The position numbers and the translations under genes were made by a program. A DNA stretch of 64,000 nt, taken from positions 186,969 through 250,968 of the forward strand of contig NZ_RHLK01000005.1 of assembly GCF_009757775.1 (NCBI RefSeq). The letters are read 5' to 3'. The notes beneath the pieces were generated by a model. That model worked only from the letters and a program-made list of their open reading frames with translations, was not told where the DNA came from and ran no database searches. Source of the DNA: Paenibacillus lutrae (GTDB taxonomy: Bacteria > Bacillota > Bacilli > Paenibacillales > NBRC-103111). Positions 35,976 through 44,695 of the stretch are shown piece by piece (within the stretch, counting starts at the first letter, position 1; each line of letters opens with the position of its first letter).

Positions 35976-36204
35976 GTCGATTCCTCCATAGTCAATATGT
36001 ACTTCAGCGGTTACCGTGGTAAAGCGTAACGCTTTTATCATAACAAGCAGTGATTTTTATTACAAGCACGTAAAGTAAACGGTCCGTTCCTATGCGCGGC
36101 AGTGTCGGAAAGTGTTCACAAACCGGCAGCTCCCTGTACAACCCGTAAAATTACGAAAAGACAGTGGAACGGGCATGCAGAATAAACATGAACTTTTTTT
36201 ACGT

Positions 36205-36268
36205 AAAAAGAAAGCCTCCGGTACCCGACAAGCATCCTGTTCATGCTTGACTCGTTATAACCGGAGGC
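36205..36268 (-). terminator. Intrinsic terminator with nested stem after Gfo/Idh gene 2
   Basis: GCCTCCGGT and ACCGGAGGC arms (36213-36221, 36260-36268) enclose a second stem (CAAGCAT/ATGCTTG); the minus strand ends TTTCTTTTT. Confidence 0.85.
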
Positions 36269-36282
36269 ACTTTGTTCGGAGA

Positions 36283-37266
36283 CTATAATTTCACAGGCTC
36301 GCCCCGGCGGGCAGATTCGTATGCCGCGAGTCCCACAGCGGCCGCTTTCATGCCGTCCTCACCGCTAATCGGCACAGGTTCGCCTTTTTGCAGGGCATCG
36401 ACAAAACCGCGGACCAGATACTCGTCCATGTTGTCGCCCCAATAACTCCACTGGGCTTTGCCCGCTTGAACGCTGTACACATCGTTTTTCTGCGCGAATG
36501 AATCGATGCTCAAGACACCCTTGGTCCCGGTAATCTCCATCGTGACATCTCCCCAGGTAGGAAACACAGGCTTACGGGACCAGCTTGGATCCAGTACCGC
36601 AAAAACGCCATTGTCGAATTTAGCATGCACCATTCCCGCATCATCAATCTCAATATCGTTAAACCTGGTATCGGCATAGGCAAAAACTTCCGTGACTTCC
36701 GCTCCGAGGAACCAGTGCATAAGATCCATCACATGGACCGTGTGATCAAAAACCGCCCCGCCCCCTGAGAGCTTCTTGTCGATAAACCAGCCGCCGGGCA
36801 TACTGCCGCGGTTCGTTCCTTTGATCGCAATGATCTCTCCGATCTCTCCGCGGTCTATCGCTTCTTTGGCCTGCACAACCGCCGGTATGTACCGGCAGGG
36901 GAATGCGGTCATGAGCTGCACGCCGCTCCTCCTGCATCCCTCTATCATGGCTTCCATTTCGGAGACGGTAATTCCGAGCGGCTTCTCGCACAGGATATGC
37001 TTGCCCGCTTCGGCTGCGGCCAGCGTCAGCTCCGCATGGCGTGAATTCTCCGAGCAGATGACAACGGCATCCAGATCGGATTTCAGCAGATCCCGGTAGT
37101 CTGCAAAATAAGGAATGGCATGCTGGTCCAGCACCTTCTGGACACGGTTCTTCTCTTCATCGGCTATCCCTGCCACCTCAACCTCAGGGATCGATAAAAG
37201 TGCGTTTAAGTAGGAAAAAGCATGACTGTGTGCAAATGAAATCAACCCGATACGGAGCTTATTCAT
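36283..37266 (-). CDS. Gfo/Idh/MocA family NAD(P)-dependent oxidoreductase
   Basis: Probable sugar or inositol-type dehydrogenase. The 327-residue protein has an N-terminal Rossmann fold (IGLISFAHSHAFSYLNALL; the usual GxGxxG is degenerate), the EKPLGITVSEMEAMI motif near residue 93 with the catalytic Lys, and GGGAVFDHTVHVMDLMHWFLG near 167 containing the catalytic Asp/His pair. Its ATG overlaps the stop of the preceding dehydrogenase gene by four bases. The second of two paralogues in tandem; substrate unknown. Confidence 0.88.
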   Translation of the reverse strand: MNKLRIGLISFAHSHAFSYLNALLSIPEVEVAGIADEEKNRVQKVLDQHAIPYFADYRDLLKSDLDAVVICSENSRHAELTLAAAEAGKHILCEKPLGITVSEMEAMIEGCRRSGVQLMTAFPCRYIPAVVQAKEAIDRGEIGEIIAIKGTNRGSMPGGWFIDKKLSGGGAVFDHTVHVMDLMHWFLGAEVTEVFAYADTRFNDIEIDDAGMVHAKFDNGVFAVLDPSWSRKPVFPTWGDVTMEITGTKGVLSIDSFAQKNDVYSVQAGKAQWSYWGDNMDEYLVRGFVDALQKGEPVPISGEDGMKAAAVGLAAYESARRGEPVKL

Positions 37267-38264
37267 ACGGGCACGCCCCCTTTCGATGCGATTTGCACAG
37301 GCCGGCCGGAGCGTGCAGATTCTTTAGCTGCCAGCGCAATCTCAATCGCGTGGTACGCATCGCGTGCAGTCACAACGGACTGATTGTTATTGCGGATACT
37401 CGCTAAGAAATGCTCCAGTTCATAGTAATACGGATCGTGATAGGAAGGACTTCCCGGTACCTGGACGCCCGCCAAGGCACTTCTGCTTATAGTCGACCGG
37501 ACAAGCTGAAGGGAGCCGGAATCGCGGCTATTCGAGCGCAGGATCCCCGCTGAGCCAGAGATCTCTGTCGACGTTGTAAACGCTCCCGGATATCCCCAAT
37601 GGGCTTCCAGGTTTGCAATGGTACCGTTTACAAAACGCAGCGTAACCAGCGCATACTCTTTCCCCTGCGAACGGTGGCTCATCGCGTACACTTCCTTGAC
37701 TTCCCCAAACGACCAGCGGGCAAAATCAATGTCATGAACCATCAGATCCATGAGGATTCCGCCGCTTTTCTCTTCGTCGTTGTACCAGGCTTTCGCCATA
37801 CCGGGGTGAGAACCGATACGCTTAAAGTGTGCGATTCCGGGTTCCCCGATGACGCCCGCTTCAATCTTGGTATGAAGATCCGCATATTCCGGGAAAAACC
37901 GGACCACGTGTCCGACAAATAACCGGACCCCTCTGCTCTCGCAGTGGGCGATCATTTCTTCGGCATCCGCAAGATTCAACGCAATCGGTTTCTCACAGAT
38001 CACATGCTTGCCTAGATCCGCAGCTTTCAATACATATTCCTTGTGAAGATAAGTCGGGAGGCATACGTGGATCACATCGGCCTCTACTTCCGCCATCATT
38101 TCTTCGAATGAAGCGAAAGCTTGGGCAGCGGTACCTTCGGCTAAGGATTGAGCCGTTTTCAAATCGAGATCGCATACACCCGTTAGTTCTATGCCGGGAA
38201 GCTTATAGAGATCCCTAGCATGCACGGTTCCCATTGTTCCACAGCCGATTACGGCGACTTTCAT
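37263..38264 (-). CDS. Gfo/Idh/MocA family NAD(P)-dependent oxidoreductase
   Basis: A 333-residue dehydrogenase beginning MKVAVIGCGTMGTVHARDL (complete GxGxxG), with CEKPIALNLADAEEMI near residue 90 and GGILMDLMVHDIDFARWSFG near 162. AGGAG stands eight bases before ATG 38264, so the longer frame is not used. It overlaps the next dehydrogenase by ATGA and lies 102 bases after the FAD oxidase gene, so the three may be cotranscribed for catabolism of one sugar-like or amino compound. The substrate cannot be deduced. Confidence 0.9.
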   Translation of the reverse strand: MKVAVIGCGTMGTVHARDLYKLPGIELTGVCDLDLKTAQSLAEGTAAQAFASFEEMMAEVEADVIHVCLPTYLHKEYVLKAADLGKHVICEKPIALNLADAEEMIAHCESRGVRLFVGHVVRFFPEYADLHTKIEAGVIGEPGIAHFKRIGSHPGMAKAWYNDEEKSGGILMDLMVHDIDFARWSFGEVKEVYAMSHRSQGKEYALVTLRFVNGTIANLEAHWGYPGAFTTSTEISGSAGILRSNSRDSGSLQLVRSTISRSALAGVQVPGSPSYHDPYYYELEHFLASIRNNNQSVVTARDAYHAIEIALAAKESARSGRPVQIASKGGVPV

Positions 38265-38366
38265 GTCCGGTACTCCTCTCACTAATAAGAATCTGGGCTG
38301 ACAGCAGCTCCCCTTTATTATAGCGGATCGGCGCCTAAAATGACTCAAATAACCAGTTTTCTTATT

Positions 38367-39641
38367 TTAAGCCTCTCCGGATACAATCGGCGCTTCCTTC
38401 CGTTCTTTTCCGGCTTGGGAAGGGAGCGTCCGGCTTGGCCGGTTAAACCTGAAAAAATGAGCCGCCGGGTGAGGCTCGCCGCCGCATAATTGACGTTTTA
38501 TGATTTCCGCGGCTATAGTCGCATACACGGAACCGTTACCGCCATAAATTAACGCAAACGTACTGTTCGGATATTCCGGTTGGCTGCCGATGAGAGGATA
38601 TCCGTCATGCGTTTCTCCAAAAACAGCCGACCACGCATAGGCTGTGCGCAGATCCAAATGCGGAAACATGGATCTTGCCTGGGCCAGTAGCTGTTTCTGC
38701 TTAACAGGGAGCCGGTTTACACGATCATGCTCTCCCATCATAGGCTCATCCTCACCGCCGATAATAAGCCGGTTATCCTCCGTCGTGCGCAGGTACAGGT
38801 AAGGTCTCGCCGTTTCCCAGATCATACACTCCCGGTACCAATCGGTGATTTGGGGTAATGGCTCTGTCACGAGAACATACGAGGTGAACAGCCTCGCATT
38901 GGCATTGGGCTTCATCTCCTGCGCCCTATACCCGGTTGCATACACGGCATGTTTGGCACGGATCCGATACCGGTCCTTGGTGTAGAGTATAATACCGTCG
39001 GGGGTATCTTGCCGGGATTCGATTCTAGTATGTTCATAGACTCGCATTCCCGCAGCGGCAGCCGCGGAGACAAGGCCATGCACACATTTAAGCGGATTTA
39101 GCAGTGCATCCCCTTTGGCCAAGATAGCGCCCGGTCTATTAAATGAAAAGTTGCCCGCAATGTCCGCCTCATCCCAGTACTCTACTTCGAAACCATTTTT
39201 CCGTAAGGTCTCGTATTCTTCCTTCAGCATAGGTACATCGGAATCATCCGAAGCCATGTATAAGGATTCTCTGCGGGTTATTGCCCCTTCGATATTTTCG
39301 CGCGTCATAATTTCCGCCAGTGTATCTACGGCTTGTTCGCAAAGTTTGTAGAACGCGACTCCGTTCTGTTCTCCATACGTATGTATACAGCCTGTCAGTG
39401 TTTTATCGTTAAAATATTGAATGATTCCCGTATTCGCGCCTGAGCTGCCCCCCGCTATCGTATGGCCATCCACCAGTACGGTATCCAGCCCGCTGTTATG
39501 AAGCATGTATGAAATCATGGACCCCGCCATCCCCCCGCCGATGACAAGAACATCGCATGTCAAATCTTCTGCAAGGGTCGGATAAGCGGGTATCGCTTCA
39601 AGTGTATACGGCCAATAAGAAAGTCCAGTAACTAGATCCAT
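38367..39641 (-). CDS. FAD-dependent DAO-family oxidoreductase
   Basis: Predicted amine or amino-acid oxidase. In the 424-residue protein the FAD-binding start is CDVLVIGGGMAGSMISYML near residue 29, the GGSSGANTGIIQYF segment near 64 resembles flavin-linkage regions of glycine/sarcosine-type oxidases, and the C-terminal substrate domain has YLRTTEDNRLIIGGEDEPM and GNGSVYATIAAEII. It lacks the C-terminal Rieske domain found in many close relatives. ATG 39641 is chosen with AAGGAG nine bases upstream. A terminator upstream isolates it from the oxidase operon. Confidence 0.85.
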   Translation of the reverse strand: MDLVTGLSYWPYTLEAIPAYPTLAEDLTCDVLVIGGGMAGSMISYMLHNSGLDTVLVDGHTIAGGSSGANTGIIQYFNDKTLTGCIHTYGEQNGVAFYKLCEQAVDTLAEIMTRENIEGAITRRESLYMASDDSDVPMLKEEYETLRKNGFEVEYWDEADIAGNFSFNRPGAILAKGDALLNPLKCVHGLVSAAAAAGMRVYEHTRIESRQDTPDGIILYTKDRYRIRAKHAVYATGYRAQEMKPNANARLFTSYVLVTEPLPQITDWYRECMIWETARPYLYLRTTEDNRLIIGGEDEPMMGEHDRVNRLPVKQKQLLAQARSMFPHLDLRTAYAWSAVFGETHDGYPLIGSQPEYPNSTFALIYGGNGSVYATIAAEIIKRQLCGGEPHPAAHFFRFNRPSRTLPSQAGKERKEAPIVSGEA

Positions 39642-39713
39642 CGTACTCGGCTCCTTCACGGTATAAGGTGATGATAGTGGTAATATGCCCGTTATTGAGC
39701 TTTTACTAACACG

Positions 39714-39749
39714 AAAAAAACCGCCTGCCATAAAATGACGGACGGTTCT
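39714..39749 (-). terminator. Intrinsic terminator after cbaA
   Basis: Minus-strand AACCGTCCG pairs with CAGGCGGTT (one mismatch), followed by seven T residues. Confidence 0.8.
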
Positions 39750-39814
39750 TAACAATGAGCCGCTGACTTAATTTGGGGCGCCTGTGCCCAGACAGCGCGC
39801 TTTGGACCGGTCGA

Positions 39815-41482
39815 TTACCAGGTTACAAACGGGATAGAGCCCGGGGAATCTCCACCGATCATCTGAGAAACCGGAATCGTATAAGCGACCAGAATAAGGA
39901 CAACGGTAACCCCGATCCATAAGCCCCATCGTTCAAACAGCTTCGGTGTAGGCTCGGAAGCATCCCGGACCTCTGCGATCGGATACTCTGTCTCGCCTTT
40001 GGGCGCTCTGAGCAGGGCAATGATGTTGTACACCATGAGCAGGACGGCGACAAAAACGATCATGCCCCCTACCGCCATCGACACATGGTACGGCATCCAC
40101 AGAAAAGTAACCGGATGATCATCGTATGTCGTGTACGAAGTACGACGCGGCGAGCCCAGAAGTCCGACTGCGTGCATCACACCGGACATCACCAGCATGC
40201 CCGCGCTCCAAATTACCGTCTGCCAGATGCCAAGCTTGTTCAGACGCTGCGTGAGCTGCCTGCCCGTGATTGCAGGAATCAGCCAGTAGGTGATGCCGAA
40301 GAAGGTCAGCGCCACGCTCGTAGCTACGGTCAGATGAAAATGTCCGGTTACCCATAGCGTATTATGAACCACTTGATTCATCTGATTACTCGCATTAATG
40401 ATGCCGCCTGCTCCGGCCGGAATGAACATAACCATGCCCATGAAGGGAGCGAAGAAACGCACATCCTTCCACGGCAGCACCTTCACCCACCCGAACAGGC
40501 CCTTGGCACCCTTGGCGCGGCCTGTCGTCTCGAACATGGCGAACATCGAGAACGCGGTCATCAGGGAAGGCACAATAACCATGAAGGTCAGCACGACCTG
40601 CAGGTATTTCCAGAAAGAGCTGATACCCGGCTCCGTAAGCTGATGATGGAATCCGACGGGAATCGAGAACAGCAGGAACAGGATAAAGGACAACCGGGCA
40701 AGCGCATCACTGAACATTTTGCCGCCGATGATTTTAGGAATAATGACATACCAGCAAATATACGCGGGAAGCAGCCAGAAATATACGAGCGGATGGCCGA
40801 AATACCAGAACAGTGTACGGCTGAGCAGCACATTGACGGTTTCTACCCATCCGAACGACCAAGGTATGAGCTGCAGCAGCACCTCGGCTGCTACGCCTAT
40901 TGTGGCTACCTGCCACAGGAGCATCACAATAACGGCCATAAAGGAAAACAGCGGGGACATCTGGCCTTTGTGAGTTTTTTTCCAATACCTGTAGTTCATA
41001 AACATGCCCAGCCCGCTCATCCAGCTGCCGATTACGATCAGTGTCAAGGCTATATAGAAATACGGCGAGGCTTTGAGCGGCGCGTAGAACGTATACAAGA
41101 CTGTGGCTTTATTCAGCAGAATAAAAATAGTTCCGATAACCGTACCCGAGGCCATCAGCACGAATCCGAGCCATCCCAGACGGCGGGGCAGCGCCAGCAG
41201 TTCTCCCCCCAGCGTCTTTGACATACCCGAATAGAGGAAGCCTATAATGAAGAAAGTCGTAAATATCAAAGCCATCAGCACACCGTGCGCGGTCAGCAGC
41301 TGGTAATATCCGATTCCGGCAGGAAGCTTAATCATCCCTCCGCGTACGAGGCCCTGAAGCACACCTGCGATCCCCCCGAGCAGCAGGGCAGCGAATGCGA
41401 ACAGGATATGAGCCAGCACCAGCTTGGCATCCTTGGGACTATAGATCGGGGCCGGCGAAGCGGCCGTTTGTGTAGTTGACAT
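39815..41482 (-). CDS. cbaA: ba3-type cytochrome c oxidase subunit I (B-family haem-copper oxidase)
   Basis: Catalytic subunit of a proton-pumping terminal oxidase. The 555-residue protein has about 13 helices. Ligands seen are the low-spin haem His in LLTAHGVLM near residue 66, the CuB/cross-linked His-Tyr segment WYFGHPLVYFWLLPAY near 228, the GFHHQ CuB pair near 279, and the haem histidines in VTGHFHLTVA near 378. The sequence lacks the A-family D-channel motif, as expected for ba3 enzymes. Last gene of the IIa-II-I operon, followed by a terminator. Confidence 0.93.
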   Translation of the reverse strand: MSTTQTAASPAPIYSPKDAKLVLAHILFAFAALLLGGIAGVLQGLVRGGMIKLPAGIGYYQLLTAHGVLMALIFTTFFIIGFLYSGMSKTLGGELLALPRRLGWLGFVLMASGTVIGTIFILLNKATVLYTFYAPLKASPYFYIALTLIVIGSWMSGLGMFMNYRYWKKTHKGQMSPLFSFMAVIVMLLWQVATIGVAAEVLLQLIPWSFGWVETVNVLLSRTLFWYFGHPLVYFWLLPAYICWYVIIPKIIGGKMFSDALARLSFILFLLFSIPVGFHHQLTEPGISSFWKYLQVVLTFMVIVPSLMTAFSMFAMFETTGRAKGAKGLFGWVKVLPWKDVRFFAPFMGMVMFIPAGAGGIINASNQMNQVVHNTLWVTGHFHLTVATSVALTFFGITYWLIPAITGRQLTQRLNKLGIWQTVIWSAGMLVMSGVMHAVGLLGSPRRTSYTTYDDHPVTFLWMPYHVSMAVGGMIVFVAVLLMVYNIIALLRAPKGETEYPIAEVRDASEPTPKLFERWGLWIGVTVVLILVAYTIPVSQMIGGDSPGSIPFVTW

Positions 41483-41522
41483 TTCTCTATCATCCTTTCA
41501 ACCGGACATGACTGCCTAGCCT

Positions 41523-41993
41523 TTATTTCACGATAATGGTTGTTTTCATCCACTCATGGGCTCCGCCGCAGTATTCGTTACAGAGCACGAGATAAGTTCC
41601 CGGCTTGTCGAATGTATGCGTCAGATGATTGATTTCTCCCGGAAGCACCATCATGTTGACATTCGTGCCCGGAATCTGGAACCCGTGAATGACATCTTTA
41701 CTGGTGATTGTAAAATGAACCGTCGCCCCGGCCGGGATCTCCATATTATCCGGTGCATAACCGAAAGCGAATGCCGTCATGACGGCCTCGTATTCATTCT
41801 CGCCGACCTGCTTCAATCCAGGTTTGTCGAATGGAGCTGTCGAATCTACTTTAGCGGGATCCATGCCGTGTGAATGACCCGTTGGAGGGTCCATCCCCAT
41901 TGCAAACGCCGAAATCCCGATAACGGATAAAAAGACGACCAGCATCGCGACCCCGAATCCGATCCATATTTTCTCGAGACGATGAATGTGCAT
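41523..41993 (-). CDS. cbaB: ba3-type cytochrome c oxidase subunit II (CuA)
   Basis: Carries the CuA electron-entry site outside the membrane. One N-terminal helix (residues 9-31) anchors a cupredoxin domain with the ligand His in DVIHGFQIPGTNVNMM and the CuA loop CNEYCGGAHEWM near residue 139. The 156-residue length is typical of B-family subunit II and shorter than caa3 forms. There is no fused cytochrome c. It precedes cbaA by 40 bases. Confidence 0.93.
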   Translation of the reverse strand: MHIHRLEKIWIGFGVAMLVVFLSVIGISAFAMGMDPPTGHSHGMDPAKVDSTAPFDKPGLKQVGENEYEAVMTAFAFGYAPDNMEIPAGATVHFTITSKDVIHGFQIPGTNVNMMVLPGEINHLTHTFDKPGTYLVLCNEYCGGAHEWMKTTIIVK

Positions 41994-42058
41994 GCGACTT
42001 CCCTCTTTTCAACAATAATGTGAACGCTCATTTAATAGTCAGCCCCTATGCGGGCTTC

Positions 42059-42232
42059 TTAATTGCGGGCCAGAAACAGCGCAAACACGCCAAACCAAGT
42101 AATCAGAATGAAAAAACCTACAATCATTACGGATGCAAAAGCACCCTTCAGTTCGGGCTCCTTACCGGTCTCCCCCTCTTTCACACGGGCTTCTGGTTTC
42201 TGTTTCCCCTTTGCAGGCATGAGCTCAGCCAT
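42059..42232 (-). CDS. cbaD: Cytochrome c oxidase subunit IIa-like small protein
   Basis: A 57-residue protein with a charged N-terminus (Lys/Glu/Pro-rich) and a single C-terminal helix (SVMIVGFFILITWFGVFALFLARN). In ba3 oxidases a one-helix subunit IIa fills the space of the missing first helix of subunit II, and the gene order IIa-II-I is conserved. ATG 42232 has GGGGG seven bases upstream; the longer frame lacks a ribosome site. First gene of the operon. Confidence 0.8.
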   Translation of the reverse strand: MAELMPAKGKQKPEARVKEGETGKEPELKGAFASVMIVGFFILITWFGVFALFLARN

Positions 42233-42301
42233 CCTACATCCCCCTTTTCCAAACAAAGGTATTTACTGGCTTTATCTTACTCTTGGAGCATGGGGGTCTC
42301 A

Positions 42302-42317
42302 TGTGATTAAAATCACA
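42302..42317. promoter_or_regulatory. FNR/CRP-type palindrome upstream of the ba3 oxidase operon
   Basis: TGTGA-TTAAAA-TCACA is a perfect inverted repeat with six-base spacer, the form of Bacillus FNR and CRP sites (TGTGA-N6-TCACA). It is 70 bases upstream of the first oxidase gene. Confidence 0.6.
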
Positions 42318-42332
42318 AATGAATGATGAAAT

Positions 42333-42350
42333 TGTAACGATTTTGTTACA
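42333..42350. promoter_or_regulatory. Second palindrome in the oxidase/LTA-synthase intergenic region
   Basis: TGTAAC-GATTTT-GTTACA, six-base arms and six-base spacer, centred 32 bases from the FNR-like palindrome, that is about three helical turns away. Confidence 0.5.
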
Positions 42351-42360
42351 TGGAAATCTC

Positions 42361-42389
42361 TTTCAGGGCCGGGACCTACATGGTATAAT
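42361..42389 (+). promoter_or_regulatory. Extended -10 promoter of the LTA-synthase-like gene
   Basis: TGG-TATAAT (42381-42389), with TTTCAG (42361-42366) 17 bases before the -10 hexamer. Confidence 0.6.
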
Positions 42390-42444
42390 GGCATAGTTAT
42401 TCAGTTGTAAAATGTTTGTAAATTACATGAACAGGAGATTGGTA

Positions 42445-44547
42445 ATGCAGAAAGGTGTACGTATCATCAGCCGTCGGTTGCACTTATTCGTCTGGCCCGT
42501 GCTACTCGTTATTTTTATTGAATTTTTAAACCGGGGGAGTTTAACTTCGACTCTGGGATGGATCATACGCAATCCAGGCGAAATGGTGCTGAATTATGTA
42601 GTGATCTTCTGCCTTTTCCTGTTTTTCACCGCTCTGACAGGCCGCAGCCGGATTTCCTTCTGGATTATGTCCGTGTTCGTCCTGGTCGCCGGTCTTATCA
42701 GCGGCGTGAAATTTAAAATACTCGGTGTTCCCCTGCTTCCATGGGATTTATTCCTCAGCAGCGAAACGACCGATATCGTTCAATATTTAAATGGCTTGTT
42801 TGATCTTAAAACAGTCGTCGGCATTGTCCTATTCTTTGCAGCAAGTGTAGGCCTGCTCTATTTTGTTCCTTGGACCCATGCCCGCTTCCGCTGGAAAGAG
42901 AACATTGTGCTCGGGATCCTTGCCGTACTTATCGGCGCGGGCATGTATTTGGATAAACCGTTCCCGGTTAAATCAGCCCTGAATATCTCGACGATTCCCT
43001 GGAATCAGGCGGATAACTACAAATTGAACGGTTTCATGCTATCCACCGTTCTCAACATCGAGCAGATTATTATCGACGCTCCCCAAGGCTACAGTCAGGC
43101 TAACATGGAGAATTTCATGAAGCGTGTCGAACGCCGCACGAATATCGATCCGAACGTCAAACCGAATATTATTGTCATTCTGGGTGAAGCTTTCTGGGAT
43201 CCTACACGGATGAAGAACGTAACTTTCAGTGAAGATCCGGTTCCTTTCATCCACCATTTGCAGAAGAATTACTCAAGCGGGGATATGATGTCGCCACAGT
43301 TCGGCGGCGGTACGGCGAACGTAGAGTTCGAGGTCTTATCAGGCAATACAGTCCGCTTCCTTCCGGAAGGCGCGATTGCTTACAACCAGTACATGAACCG
43401 CCGCGTAGATTCTCTGGCGAGCATACTTGCCCGTCAAGGCTATCAGACGGCCTCGGTTAACCCGTTCCACAACTGGTTCTTTAACAGCCGGAACGTGTAT
43501 CAGAATTTCGGATTCTCGAAATTTATCTCCAGTGAATATTTCGAGGCGGAGTATAACGGTCCCTACCTTCAGGATAAGGCCGTCATGAAGAAAATCATCG
43601 AGCAGACCGATACTTCGGCCGGACCTGATTTCGTCTTCGCCAATACGATGGAGAACCATGCGCCGTTTACACCCGACAAGTTTGCTAAGAATTCGATCAA
43701 AGTGAGCGGCGATTTCCCGGAAGACACCAAGGGAATGCTGGAATCTCTGGCTCAGGGAGTCCGTAATACCGATGAAGCGCTCAAGATGCTGGTCGAGCAC
43801 TATGAGAAGAAGGGCGAGCCTACGATCGTTGTCCTCTTCGGGGACCATCTGCCTTCGATGGGCAACAATTTTAAAGCCTACAAAGATACCGGATATTTAA
43901 GCGACAGCGATGACTCCGCAACCGTACTGAACAAAATGTACTCACTGCCGGTCGTTGTATGGAACAATTACTTGCCTGCTCACCAGGATAAACTTAATAT
44001 CAGTTCTGCATTCCTGGGGCCCTATATTCTGGATCTGGCCAAACGTGAAGGGACACCTTATACGGATTACCTCTTCTCGTTGTCCAAGAAGCTCCCGGTG
44101 ATTCCGCCCCGCAATCATTATGAACGGCTCAACATTAACGATGCGGATGTCAAGGAATACCAGATGCTCCAGTATGATATCCTGTTCGGAGAACAATACG
44201 CATTCGGCGGATTCCGGGACAAAATCATCAATCCAAAATTCACGCTGGGATACGGCGAGATGGTTATCGATTCTGTGTCGCCTCTACACCAGAATACGGC
44301 GGGTGGAAGCGGAGAGGATTCGAGCGTGCAGCTCACAGGCAAGAACTTTGCACCGAGCAGTGTTGTTTATCTCAACGACAAAGCACTCAAAACAACCTAT
44401 GAGAACCGGCAAACCCTCAGCGCCGTTATCCCTAAAGACTTGGCATCGGATTCGGAGAAGCCTTATCACTTTGTAGTAAAAGTCATCGATTCGAAGAACC
44501 TGCCGATCCAATCCACACCGGTTAAGCAGCTGGAATCTCTGAAATAA
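42445..44547 (+). CDS. LTA synthase family membrane sulfatase with C-terminal TIG-like extension
   Basis: Polyol-phosphate transferase-like enzyme at the outer membrane face. The 700-residue protein has five N-terminal helices (about 12-185), then an alkaline-phosphatase-fold domain: Glu248 in VILGEAFWDP, probable nucleophile Thr290 in GGGTANVEFEVLSG, TMENHAPFTPD near 410 and VLFGDHLPS near 470. The variant nucleophile context (TANVEFE) marks a divergent LtaS subgroup. Residues 620-700 add a beta-rich IPT/TIG-like domain. AGGAG is eight bases before ATG 42445. Monocistronic; exact polymer unknown. Confidence 0.86.
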   Translation: MQKGVRIISRRLHLFVWPVLLVIFIEFLNRGSLTSTLGWIIRNPGEMVLNYVVIFCLFLFFTALTGRSRISFWIMSVFVLVAGLISGVKFKILGVPLLPWDLFLSSETTDIVQYLNGLFDLKTVVGIVLFFAASVGLLYFVPWTHARFRWKENIVLGILAVLIGAGMYLDKPFPVKSALNISTIPWNQADNYKLNGFMLSTVLNIEQIIIDAPQGYSQANMENFMKRVERRTNIDPNVKPNIIVILGEAFWDPTRMKNVTFSEDPVPFIHHLQKNYSSGDMMSPQFGGGTANVEFEVLSGNTVRFLPEGAIAYNQYMNRRVDSLASILARQGYQTASVNPFHNWFFNSRNVYQNFGFSKFISSEYFEAEYNGPYLQDKAVMKKIIEQTDTSAGPDFVFANTMENHAPFTPDKFAKNSIKVSGDFPEDTKGMLESLAQGVRNTDEALKMLVEHYEKKGEPTIVVLFGDHLPSMGNNFKAYKDTGYLSDSDDSATVLNKMYSLPVVVWNNYLPAHQDKLNISSAFLGPYILDLAKREGTPYTDYLFSLSKKLPVIPPRNHYERLNINDADVKEYQMLQYDILFGEQYAFGGFRDKIINPKFTLGYGEMVIDSVSPLHQNTAGGSGEDSSVQLTGKNFAPSSVVYLNDKALKTTYENRQTLSAVIPKDLASDSEKPYHFVVKVIDSKNLPIQSTPVKQLESLK

Positions 44548-44589
44548 TTATTCTCCTACCACGGTCCTTATGAGGGACGAGATGGATTG

Positions 44590-44638
44590 ACAAAAGACTT
44601 GGCGCCTGCTTCTTTGAAGCAAGGCGCCAAGTCTTTTG
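44590..44638. terminator. Strong bidirectional terminator
   Basis: Near-perfect 22-base stem (ACAAAAGACTTGGCGCC start) with inner GCTTC/GAAGC, T-rich on both strands. It lies between the LTA-synthase-like gene and the SMP-30 gene. Confidence 0.9.
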
Positions 44639-44695
44639 TTGTTAAGAATCATTCCAATTTCCGATTTGAAAAGAACGAACTTCAGAGTCTGCAGG

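Noticed and set aside
40364-41221. A 285-residue plus-strand frame opposite the oxidase subunit I gene
   Set aside because: Antisense shadow of a membrane protein gene; composition is dominated by His, Gln and Arg and it has no ribosome site.
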